The notes beneath the pieces were generated by a model, which did no database searches, was not told where the DNA came from, and worked only from the letters and a program-made list of their open reading frames with translations. A program made the translations under genes and the position numbers. From Jejuia sp. UBA6058 (GTDB lineage: Bacteria > Bacteroidota > Bacteroidia > Flavobacteriales > Flavobacteriaceae): a DNA stretch of 64,000 bases. Position 1 is the first letter of the stretch. The number at the start of each line of letters is the position of its first letter. The stretch spans positions 92,766-156,765 of the forward strand of contig DIYI01000015.1 in NCBI GenBank assembly GCA_002428965.1. The letters are read 5' to 3'. Positions 53,659-61,483 of this stretch are shown here, piece by piece.

Positions 53659-55374
53659 TTATTCCATATGGCTTTGTACTTGATCAGTTAAACTACTGCC
53701 TCTTAAATTTTTAGAGATTATTTTGCCTTCAGGATTTAGTAAAAATGTAGACGGGTAGGAGCTTACACCATATTCTGCTTCAATATTTATATTAGCCATT
53801 GCATTCAAATAGTTCAAGCCGTTTTCTTCAATATATTTTTTAACATTGTCTTCTTGGTCTCTACATGCTACCCCAAGAATTACCAAATCTTCTTTAGGTA
53901 TTTCGTTTCTAAGTTTAATAATATGTGGTATTTCGGCCTTACAAGGCGCACACCAAGTGCCCCAAAAGTCTATGAAAACATATTTTCCTTTAAAGTCATC
54001 CAAAGATATTTTTTTTCCATCCAAAGCTGTAAGTTTAAAATCGGGTGCCATGGATCCTTTAGTTACAGATAGACCTTTAAGTTCTGTTTCAATTCTGCCA
54101 TTTTTCACACCTGGATATTGGGGATAATTTTTCACTATAGATTCATACATCTCTTTCGCTTTTTCAGGAAGATTACGTTTTATGCGACGTGCTTTGTTAT
54201 ATATAATTTCACCTTTTATCTCATCGCTATTTGATTTTTTTAAAACTTCAGATAGAAAATTTTCAAAATACCCATACGGAATATTGAGCACATCGTTTAA
54301 CATGTAATTTCTTATATTATAGAAACTATTTGCCATGGCACCAACTAAGTAAGGCGTTAAGGCTAAATCACTATTTTCCGTTTTATAGAGTATAAGTATC
54401 TGTTTTTGAATTAAATCTGAAGCCTCTTTGCTTTTGGATAAATCGGCAAAGGCATCCATCTTTTTGTTTTTGTATAAAATTGATTTTTGAATATTAATAG
54501 GATGAATTTGTGAAAACTGATAATCGTAATTTGGAAACATCCAACTTAACTCCTTGTTGTCATTTTTAATTATGCTGTATTTCATTTCAATTTCTTTATA
54601 GGTTTTCTTGTAGGCATCAATATTTTCATTTTTTCTTGTCTCTGAATAGGCCTGAAAAATATCTGATTTCAACTTTGCCAACGAATCGCACAACGCATGA
54701 AAGTTTTCAGGGTTTCCCTTTATTTTTACTTTATAGTCATGTAGGCCTGTTTTGTAGTTTTTAGGATTGAATATAATTTCGTCTTCGCCTTCGTTTAAGT
54801 AATTATGATAGTCTGCCCAAGATTCATCTTTTTTATTTGCCACAGGAAGTGCCGTACTATGAGTTTTTTCATTCTTATTGAGTACAAAATAAAACTCTCC
54901 ATAAGCATTTTCGGCATTATTAACTTTTAGCTTCCAAAGACCACTATTTTTATCATGAGTCATCATTTGGTGGTTTTTCCAAATATTCCATCCATTAGCC
55001 TTTCCAACAACTCTAACACTGTCAATTTCTTTTGAGATAATAACATCGTCTAATTCAACATTTAACTCTACAGTGGCATCAGGTTGAGGGATAAATACAT
55101 TGTACAATAAAATCTCAGACGAAGGGTGCATTATTGCTACTACATATCTGCCAACATTCAAATCTTTTATATCAAAAACTCCATTTTTATTGGAATAAAT
55201 TGTATCAAATTTATTGTAGTAGCCAGAACCATATCTAATATTGTATTTATCAATACAAATTGAAAACTCAGCGTCTTTAATCTTCTTGTAGGCTTTTATC
55301 TTAATTTTTAAATTTCCTGCAAAACTTTGCGAAGTAAGGACCATTATAAAAATGGCAAACAATATTTTTTTCAT
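53659..55374 (-). CDS. secreted thioredoxin-fold protein (TlpA-like) with long N-terminal region
   Basis: A 571-residue secreted protein (signal peptide cleaved near SFAG). The C-terminal 135 residues are a TlpA/ResA-like thioredoxin domain: redox motif WGTWCAPC with Cys475 and Cys478, and the cis-Pro loop SSYPST. The N-terminal 435 residues contain beta-rich domains and a helical stretch, as in other Bacteroidota 'TlpA with DUF4369-like N-terminus' proteins. These are thought to keep periplasmic or surface Cys residues reduced. It lies 311 bases from the agarase gene and points away from it, so no operon is implied. Confidence 0.88.
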   Translation of the reverse strand: MKKILFAIFIMVLTSQSFAGNLKIKIKAYKKIKDAEFSICIDKYNIRYGSGYYNKFDTIYSNKNGVFDIKDLNVGRYVVAIMHPSSEILLYNVFIPQPDATVELNVELDDVIISKEIDSVRVVGKANGWNIWKNHQMMTHDKNSGLWKLKVNNAENAYGEFYFVLNKNEKTHSTALPVANKKDESWADYHNYLNEGEDEIIFNPKNYKTGLHDYKVKIKGNPENFHALCDSLAKLKSDIFQAYSETRKNENIDAYKKTYKEIEMKYSIIKNDNKELSWMFPNYDYQFSQIHPINIQKSILYKNKKMDAFADLSKSKEASDLIQKQILILYKTENSDLALTPYLVGAMANSFYNIRNYMLNDVLNIPYGYFENFLSEVLKKSNSDEIKGEIIYNKARRIKRNLPEKAKEMYESIVKNYPQYPGVKNGRIETELKGLSVTKGSMAPDFKLTALDGKKISLDDFKGKYVFIDFWGTWCAPCKAEIPHIIKLRNEIPKEDLVILGVACRDQEDNVKKYIEENGLNYLNAMANINIEAEYGVSSYPSTFLLNPEGKIISKNLRGSSLTDQVQSHME

Positions 55375-55685
55375 GTTGTTTAGTTTGATTAATGAAGATT
55401 ATGTTTAGTTGAAGATAAAATTAGAAGAAAATCTGTACAGTTTTCGATTTTTAACACTATTTAAGATACATACTTTTATTGTAAATATTTAATGTTTTAT
55501 ACATTATGTCTTCAACATTAGGTGCTTAAATTAGTGATATATAGCCTCCAAAATATACTTGATTTTCACTGAACAATTTTATTAAGCAATTTAAATTACT
55601 GATATAAAACTTAACATTGGTGTTATGGTGTTACGTGTCAGTATCGAAAACTTTATATTTATTATTCCAACAAAAATTAAAGGAA
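55375..55685 (+). other. 311-base divergent intergenic region before the agarase gene
   Basis: This AT-rich gap separates the thioredoxin gene (minus) and the agarase gene (plus). A TATATTTA at 55654-55661 is one base from the -7 consensus, 24 bases before the agarase ATG, but no -33 partner sits at the right spacing. No gene is seen. Confidence 0.4.
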
Positions 55686-56924
55686 ATGAAGAAGACATTA
55701 TTTGGGTTGTTTTTATGTATATCTTTTTTTGCAACTGCACAAGATTGGATGGGAATTAGCGTACCAGCAGATCCAGGCACCGGTAAAGAATGGGTGTTAC
55801 AAGATGGGTTTTCCGATGATTTTAATTATTCTGCCCCAGCAAGTAACAAAGGATCTACTTTTAGAGAGAAATGGGATGATTTTTATCATAATTCGTGGCA
55901 GGGGCCTGGTTTAACGACATGGGCCCGAAATCATTCACTCGTTGATGGAGGAGAATTACAATTAGTAGCGTCGAGATATCAAACAAATAGAGTTAATGCA
56001 GGCGCTGTACATTCTGAAGGGCTTATTGGGTATCCTGTTTATATTGAAGTTAGAGCTAAAATAATGAATTCAGTTTTGGCCAATGGAGGATGGATGTTAA
56101 GTCCTGATGACACTCAAGAAATCGACTTTATGGAAGGTTATGGAGCAACTTGGTGCAACAACTGTCCTTCTGGACAACAAAACCAAAGTTGGTTTGCTCA
56201 AAGAATGCATGTAAGTCATCATGTATTTATACGAGACCCCTTTACAGATTGGCAACCAAGCGAATTAGCCATGAATACTGGCAATCCATCCCCTCACCCC
56301 ACTTGGATAACTAGAAATGATGGAGCTGGAAACATTAATTGGAAGGATGATTATCATCGGTATGGGGTGTATTGGCAAGACCCTACGCATCTCTATTATT
56401 ATATCGATGGAGTTCAAGTCACAAAACGTGAGGGTATGGAACAAATAGATCCAGTTCATCATACAAATGCCGACGTAGCCGACGCCGGTAATATGAGTAT
56501 TGATACAAGAACAGGTTTAAACAAGGATATGTATATTTTATTTACTGTAGAAGATCAAGATTGGAGATCAAATAATGCAGTAACACCTACCGATACTGAG
56601 TTGTCTAACAGTAATGATCATACTTTAAGAATAGATTGGATAAGGGTTTACAAGCCTGAGAACATAGCTTCTGTTGATGAATGGTTTAGTAATAATCTAA
56701 AGATATCTCCTAACCCATTTGAGAACAAAATTGAGGTAAAGGCTGATGTCCCGCTTAATAAAGCTGAGTTGTATTCTATTGATGGTACAAGATTATTGAC
56801 TAAGGACAATATAAACAGTACAAATGATACAATTTCAACCTCCAATCTATCCTCAGGATTGTATATCTTAAAAATAGAAAACAGCAATGGGGGTTGGGCC
56901 TATAAAAAAGTTTTGAAGAATTAG
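55686..56924 (+). CDS. GH16 beta-agarase with type IX secretion sorting domain
   Basis: The frame opens at 55617, but the Met at 55686 starts a signal peptide (cleaved near TAQ), giving 412 residues. Residues 20-310 are a GH16 domain with the catalytic motif EIDFME: nucleophile Glu145, Asp147, acid/base Glu150. Several segments closely match my memory of Zobellia galactanivorans beta-agarase AgaB: 'FREKWDDFYHNSW', 'GPGLT.W.R..S.V..GEL', 'VYIEVRAKIMNS', 'HVSHHVFIRDPF', 'HRYGVYWQDP' and 'DTRTGLNKDM'. The enzyme should hydrolyse agarose to neoagaro-oligosaccharides. The last 73 residues (340-412, 'ISPNPFENKIEVKA' to the Lys-rich end) are a T9SS type A sorting domain. No other agar genes lie nearby. 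Confidence 0.9.
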   Translation: MKKTLFGLFLCISFFATAQDWMGISVPADPGTGKEWVLQDGFSDDFNYSAPASNKGSTFREKWDDFYHNSWQGPGLTTWARNHSLVDGGELQLVASRYQTNRVNAGAVHSEGLIGYPVYIEVRAKIMNSVLANGGWMLSPDDTQEIDFMEGYGATWCNNCPSGQQNQSWFAQRMHVSHHVFIRDPFTDWQPSELAMNTGNPSPHPTWITRNDGAGNINWKDDYHRYGVYWQDPTHLYYYIDGVQVTKREGMEQIDPVHHTNADVADAGNMSIDTRTGLNKDMYILFTVEDQDWRSNNAVTPTDTELSNSNDHTLRIDWIRVYKPENIASVDEWFSNNLKISPNPFENKIEVKADVPLNKAELYSIDGTRLLTKDNINSTNDTISTSNLSSGLYILKIENSNGGWAYKKVLKN

Positions 56925-56951
56925 TTCAATTAGTAGTTTAGTTTAGTTGAT

Positions 56952-56985
56952 AAAGGGTGAATCGCGTGGTGCTTTTCACCTTTTT
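56952..56985 (+). terminator. terminator of the agarase gene
   Basis: AAAGGGTGAA and TTCACCTTTTT form a stem of about 10 bp with one bulge, ending in TTTTTCTTTT on the plus strand, 30 bases past the agarase stop. Confidence 0.75.
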
Positions 56986-56997
56986 CTTTTAAGAACA

Positions 56998-58047
56998 CTA
57001 GTTTTCAGCATTGAAAAACACTTTATAATAGTGCATTTTCTTTTCATCATCATAACCGCGTTCTAAATACTCTGTAGAAGCATCTGGTGCATCTATATCT
57101 AATTTTATTTGAATGTTTGTGTCTAGTTTTATGTCGGTTTTAATTTTACGTTTTTCTTTATTTACAACAACTTCTGCAACATCAAACTGATTTCGGATAA
57201 TCAGGTTTTGTTCTTCCTCAAATTCCTTTTTATAAGTCTCAAATTCTCTCTTGTATTTATCTTCCTCAAATAATTGATTGGTAAAGCGTTCTACGTTTAC
57301 AATTTCGTTTTCTTTAAAGAAATCAATGGTTTTGGCTAAAAAACTATTTTGTTCTTGAGCACCATAGGTAGTCTTTATAATTTCAGAAGAAAAGTCTTTG
57401 CATAATTCAATATAATTTTGGGTATGACTATTGGCATCATCAGCATATTTTATATTTAAAAAATGATTTATCCAATATTGCGCATCATATCTATTGTTAT
57501 CCACACTAAAAATAATATTGCCTTCCGTATCGCTTTGATTTAATATTAAGCACCCTTTATCAACTTTTTTAGAGTTAATACCTTTTTGAACTAAAACATC
57601 GTAGCTTTTGTTTTCTAAATAGGTTTGAAAGAAATTTACCTTGTTTTCAATTTTGAAAATTCCAATAGCATTTGTAGTTATATCCCTAAATTCAATACCT
57701 TCAAACATAACAACCAAGACATCCCCAGTTTTAATGTTTGCAGAATTTGATTGTTCATATAAATGCGTTAAAATATGTTTTGATATGTCTATAAAGCTGG
57801 CTTCATCGTTAAAAATTTGCATAGCGTACGTGTTTATTTCATTTAAAGAAATATTTGCATGATGATTAAAGCGATAACTCTGTACTTGGCTGGCAAAAGG
57901 TTTTAATAGAAACGGTAACATTAAATCGTAGCTGGCCTCGTCAAAATCTACTAAACTCTCTGAAAAAGCATTTTTGGTGTCATTGAACTTGTTACCAACC
58001 TTATGGATTATAAATTTTGAAATGGAAGCATTTTTTCTTGAAATCAT
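56998..58047 (-). CDS. nucleoid-associated protein (NdpA/YejK family)
   Basis: A 349-residue protein of the NdpA/YejK family, which associates with the nucleoid. Conserved patterns include 'ISKFIIHKVGNKFNDTKNAFSE' at the start, 'SGDVLVV'-like TGDVLVVMFEG, and 'FLNIKYADDANSHTQNYIELCKDF'. A charged C-terminal part (about 260-325) could bind DNA. The family is best known from gamma-proteobacteria but occurs in Bacteroidota. It converges with the agarase gene. Confidence 0.82.
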   Translation of the reverse strand: MISRKNASISKFIIHKVGNKFNDTKNAFSESLVDFDEASYDLMLPFLLKPFASQVQSYRFNHHANISLNEINTYAMQIFNDEASFIDISKHILTHLYEQSNSANIKTGDVLVVMFEGIEFRDITTNAIGIFKIENKVNFFQTYLENKSYDVLVQKGINSKKVDKGCLILNQSDTEGNIIFSVDNNRYDAQYWINHFLNIKYADDANSHTQNYIELCKDFSSEIIKTTYGAQEQNSFLAKTIDFFKENEIVNVERFTNQLFEEDKYKREFETYKKEFEEEQNLIIRNQFDVAEVVVNKEKRKIKTDIKLDTNIQIKLDIDAPDASTEYLERGYDDEKKMHYYKVFFNAEN

Positions 58048-58104
58048 ATAAGAATTATTAGGATTGCAATAGTATTAAAATATGTTGAGAGCGTATAAAA
58101 AAAA

Positions 58105-58132
58105 GACGCCAAAGCAAAAGCACTTTGACGCC
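58105..58132 (-). terminator. strong terminator, about 210 bases past the propeller lipoprotein gene
   Basis: On the minus strand GGCGTCAAAG pairs with CTTTGGCGTC (10 bp, two or three G-U pairs) around an 8-base loop and runs into T8. Its distance from the upstream stop (58342) suggests it may end a separate transcript. Confidence 0.88.
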
Positions 58133-58249
58133 CTAGATTCGAGGACTTGAATTTCGGTGGTTATAAACCTATAATAATTTATTTTTATTGAAAATGAGTT
58201 GCAGGAACTTGTTTATATTGAATATCATTTAATACGATTTGAAAATATC
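58105..58249 (-). ncRNA. candidate small RNA, about 145-150 nt
   Basis: A promoter-like pair precedes it: TATCTTTA at 58256-58263 (one base from TAnnTTTG) and TTTG at 58283-58286, spaced 19 bases. A strong terminator ends it at 58105. The stretch has no open frame and no recognised RNA family. It may be an independent non-coding RNA, or the 3' untranslated region of the lipoprotein gene. Confidence 0.4.
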
Positions 58250-58255
58250 GTTTGC

Positions 58256-58286
58256 TAAAGATAAAAATTAGTTTTTTACTTGCAAA
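58256..58286 (-). promoter_or_regulatory. promoter-like pair upstream of the candidate small RNA
   Basis: On the minus strand TTTG (58283-58286) is followed after 19 bases by TATCTTTA (58256-58263), which differs from TAnnTTTG in the last base. Confidence 0.5.
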
Positions 58287-58341
58287 AAGCACTTTTCTAA
58301 GTAATTAACAATTGAATGTTAATTATTTATGAACGAATAGC

Positions 58342-60750
58342 TTAGTTAATTTCGTAGAGTATTATGCTTTTTGAATCTCCTTTTACTACAAATTCTAAAC
58401 GTCTGTCCTTATCAATATTATCCAGTTCTATTTTAGAATTACCGTAAACAGGGAAGTTAGGTTGCATACCGCCCTGGCTATCATATAGATGTACTTTTTT
58501 AGACTGTAAATCTGTTAAAGCAACATAAATTTTATCTTTAATGTAAAAAATACTTGGTCTGGTGTAATTACCATAATCCAAATCTAAGATCTTACTTTTA
58601 ATCCCTAATTTGTTTTCGTTAAGAGTTACTCTAGTTTTACTTGTTGTTTCTAAACAATGATTACTAGTAAGTTTTAAATCAATAGTTGAAGTGTTGCCTC
58701 TAGTGTCAATACTTACAAGTTTACCATCTTCCGTTGTAGTTGTAAACTTATTTTGATACATAAAAACAGGCTCTGAAGAAAAGATATAATTATTTTTCGC
58801 ATTTACTCTGGGTTTTCCTCTTCTATCTAGAATATAGAGTTTGCTCTTAGTTTTAATAACAAGATAATCTTTACTGCCAAACCTAAAATGCTTTGGTGTA
58901 CTTGTAACATTATGTTGTGCAGATTTAAAGTTAAAACCACGTACTATTTTCCCCCTAGAGTTATACATTAAAATATTTTTGCCTTGTGTAACTAATAAGC
59001 GATAATTTTTATTTTTGTCGTAATCAAAAACGGCTAGAGGTTGCGTAATCCTATCGTTAAATTTAAGAGGGAAGGGGCCAACATCACGCCCTTTTCTATC
59101 TAGAACATACACTCTGTTTGGTGTGGCAAATACCAACTGTAGTCGACCATTTTTATAAATATCAATTTGTTCTATTTCGCCCAAGATTGGACCATTAAGT
59201 TTCTTTTTCCAAAGCACTTTTCCTTTGTTAGAGATTAAATAGACTGTGTTTTTTACATCCTGTACTATAATCTCTTTGTCTTTGGTTATGTGGTTTTTTA
59301 CAAATTGAGGAGAGGAAATTAAATCATTGTCCAAGTCTATACTAAATGTTTCAGTGATAGAGTTTTGTGAAGCCTGAATTTCAGTTTTTATAAGTCCTCC
59401 ATGAGCATGTGCAAAATTGGTGTCGTATACAAATTGTAACGCAGCTAGACTATAATCACCAATTTCAAATGCATTGATGTCTTTCCTTATGATTTTCTGA
59501 AGTAACTCTGGTCTATAAATCAGTAATAAAGAACTTTCGCTACTCAGTTTATTGCTTATATCCTTAAAATAACTTCTGGAGCCGAGTGAAGTTTTATTTT
59601 GATAGTTGGCAATTATATTTTCAAGTAGATCTATGGAATCTGAGAAGACGAAAAAATTATCTATAACACAATACTTTGTTGGTCGAATATTTGTAAGGCT
59701 TGGTGATAATGTATTAATAAAGAAATTGTGTTTAGAAAAATCAAAAATTTCAATATTTCTATAATTTTCATTGTTTTGATTTTCGCCTAAAAGCGCATCC
59801 ATGGTTGCAATAACGTCCATAGAATATAAGGCAATTGCTCTCGATTCACCTTGATAAATAACACCTATCTCGTTGATGTTCAAAAACAAATCATTAAAAC
59901 TTGTAATAGAATCGTTTTCACTGTAATATTCTAGATTTGATTGGAAAACTTGAAAATCGTCAAAAGTAATGCTCATAAAGCCATCACTGTTTCCAGGAGC
60001 AATATGCTGTGTTTGATTCTCTTGTGGGATGGTGTTTTTAAAGATGTCTATCAACTTTTTTGAAGAGTCTTTGGATTTTGCAACGCCATTAAGAAAAATA
60101 TTGTCTTGCTCTATTTCAATATCTAAAATTAGAGTATCCGTTAATGTCGCAGCAGTTAAACTATCTTCTACGAACAGTGGTAGTAAGTTATGGTGTCTTG
60201 TTTTGATAAGAATTGAAAGTTCCTCGCTTTCATCGGCGACATCATATAATTTTTCTAAAGCATTAGTTCTGCTTTCTAGATTAAAAGTATTTCGAATAAT
60301 TTCTTCTGAAGTGGATAAAACAAAAGTGCTATCAATAATGGTATGATAAAATGTATTATCCTCTAAGGCGGACTTTTTAATTGTTCCAAACTTATATTTC
60401 AAAAGCTCTTCAGAGTAGTTCTTTAGAGAATCTGTTTTAAAAATAGATTCGGAGTACTTTGTAATTAAGGTATGGTGAATGCTATCGTTTTCTTGCTTAG
60501 AAGAGCATATCAGAACTTCTGTATCTGGAATTATATAATTTAAGGCTGGAACACCTAAATTTTTGTTTAAAACATATTTATTTAAAAAAGCGTTGGTTTT
60601 TAGTTGTGTTTTTAAATTTTCAAGGTTTGAAGATTTGAGTATGACTTCTGAATTCTGTGGAACATAATCAATGAGGCTTAATTTTTTGTTTTTGTTTTGA
60701 GAACAGCTTAGGAGCAAGCAGACTAGAAGAGAGGGCAACAAAAATTTCAT
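58342..60750 (-). CDS. large lipoprotein with C-terminal beta-propeller-like repeats
   Basis: An 802-residue lipoprotein (lipobox LLSC, Cys16). The N-terminal 450 residues resemble DUF3352-type proteins, with paired alpha/beta segments ('VPQNSEVILKSSNLENLKTQL'). The C-terminal 330 residues contain repeated 'xxLYILDRRGKPxx'-like units (for example 'TVYLISNKGKVLWKKKL', 'RVYVLDRKGRDVGPFPLKF', 'LYILDRRGKPRVNAK', 'KVHLYDSQGGMQPNFPV'), as in PQQ-like propellers. It lies 32 bases after rnhB on the same strand and is probably cotranscribed. Its role is unknown. A similar gene next to rnhB seems common in Flavobacteriia as far as I recall. Confidence 0.75.
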   Translation of the reverse strand: MKFLLPSLLVCLLLSCSQNKNKKLSLIDYVPQNSEVILKSSNLENLKTQLKTNAFLNKYVLNKNLGVPALNYIIPDTEVLICSSKQENDSIHHTLITKYSESIFKTDSLKNYSEELLKYKFGTIKKSALEDNTFYHTIIDSTFVLSTSEEIIRNTFNLESRTNALEKLYDVADESEELSILIKTRHHNLLPLFVEDSLTAATLTDTLILDIEIEQDNIFLNGVAKSKDSSKKLIDIFKNTIPQENQTQHIAPGNSDGFMSITFDDFQVFQSNLEYYSENDSITSFNDLFLNINEIGVIYQGESRAIALYSMDVIATMDALLGENQNNENYRNIEIFDFSKHNFFINTLSPSLTNIRPTKYCVIDNFFVFSDSIDLLENIIANYQNKTSLGSRSYFKDISNKLSSESSLLLIYRPELLQKIIRKDINAFEIGDYSLAALQFVYDTNFAHAHGGLIKTEIQASQNSITETFSIDLDNDLISSPQFVKNHITKDKEIIVQDVKNTVYLISNKGKVLWKKKLNGPILGEIEQIDIYKNGRLQLVFATPNRVYVLDRKGRDVGPFPLKFNDRITQPLAVFDYDKNKNYRLLVTQGKNILMYNSRGKIVRGFNFKSAQHNVTSTPKHFRFGSKDYLVIKTKSKLYILDRRGKPRVNAKNNYIFSSEPVFMYQNKFTTTTEDGKLVSIDTRGNTSTIDLKLTSNHCLETTSKTRVTLNENKLGIKSKILDLDYGNYTRPSIFYIKDKIYVALTDLQSKKVHLYDSQGGMQPNFPVYGNSKIELDNIDKDRRLEFVVKGDSKSIILYEIN

Positions 60751-60782
60751 GGACGCATCAATTTTATGCTAAAATAAAAAAG

Positions 60783-61382
60783 TTATAAATCTAACTTCAA
60801 TTGTTCTGGCAATAATCTAAACGATTTTCGGTGGTACTTTGTTATGCCATAAGTTTTTATAGCTTCTCTATGCTCTTTAGTGGGATATCCTTTATTTTTT
60901 TTCCAGTTATACATGGGAAATTCTTCATGTATTTTGCTCATATAACTATCGCGATAAGTTTTTGCTAAAACAGAGGCTGCAGCTATACTCAAATATTTAC
61001 TATCACCCTTAACTATAGTTTCATGAGGGATATTTCCATATGTTTTAAACCTGTTACCATCAACTATAATAAATTCTGGCTTAATTGTTAATTGATCAAT
61101 AGATCGATGCATCGCTAAAATAGATGCGTTAAGGATGTTGATATTGTCAATTTCATTCTCAAATATATGAGTAAAAGCAAAGCAAATAGATTGCTTTTCA
61201 ATTAAAGGCTTAAGTATATCACGCTTTGACTCACTTAACTTTTTAGAATCATTTAATATGTTGTTTTTAAAATTCTCTGGAAGAATAACTGCTGCAGCAG
61301 TTACTGGGCCAGCCAAACATCCTCTTCCGGCCTCGTCTGTGCCGCATTCATACTTGAAATTTGAGTGTTTTAGTTTTAACAT
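60783..61382 (-). CDS. rnhB: ribonuclease HII
   Basis: A 199-residue RNase HII that removes ribonucleotides from DNA and RNA-DNA hybrids. Active-site motifs are complete: DEAGRG (first Asp and Glu), 'DGNRF' and the 'GDSKYLSIAAASVLAKTYRD' region with the metal-binding Asp. Length and N-terminus are normal. It is the first gene of a unit with the propeller lipoprotein. Confidence 0.96.
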   Translation of the reverse strand: MLKLKHSNFKYECGTDEAGRGCLAGPVTAAAVILPENFKNNILNDSKKLSESKRDILKPLIEKQSICFAFTHIFENEIDNINILNASILAMHRSIDQLTIKPEFIIVDGNRFKTYGNIPHETIVKGDSKYLSIAAASVLAKTYRDSYMSKIHEEFPMYNWKKNKGYPTKEHREAIKTYGITKYHRKSFRLLPEQLKLDL

Positions 61383-61458
61383 TTTTCAAAAATATTAGTA
61401 ATTATTTAATATCTCTTAAATAATTTTTTCAATTTACGGCGTTATCATATTTTGTATT

Positions 61459-61466
61459 TACATTTG
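61459..61466 (+). promoter_or_regulatory. -7 element of the porin gene
   Basis: TACATTTG matches TAnnTTTG exactly, 18 bases upstream of the ATG at 61484. No -33 element at suitable spacing was found. Confidence 0.5.
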
Positions 61467-61483
61467 CATCGTTTAAAAATTTT

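Noticed and set aside
58133..58170. T-arm-like string (TTCAAGTCC on the minus strand), possible tRNA
   Set aside because: No acceptor stem, anticodon arm or CCA-like end can be built around it.
61387..61394. TATTTTTG on the minus strand as an rnhB promoter
   Set aside because: It would place the start site at or past the rnhB start codon.
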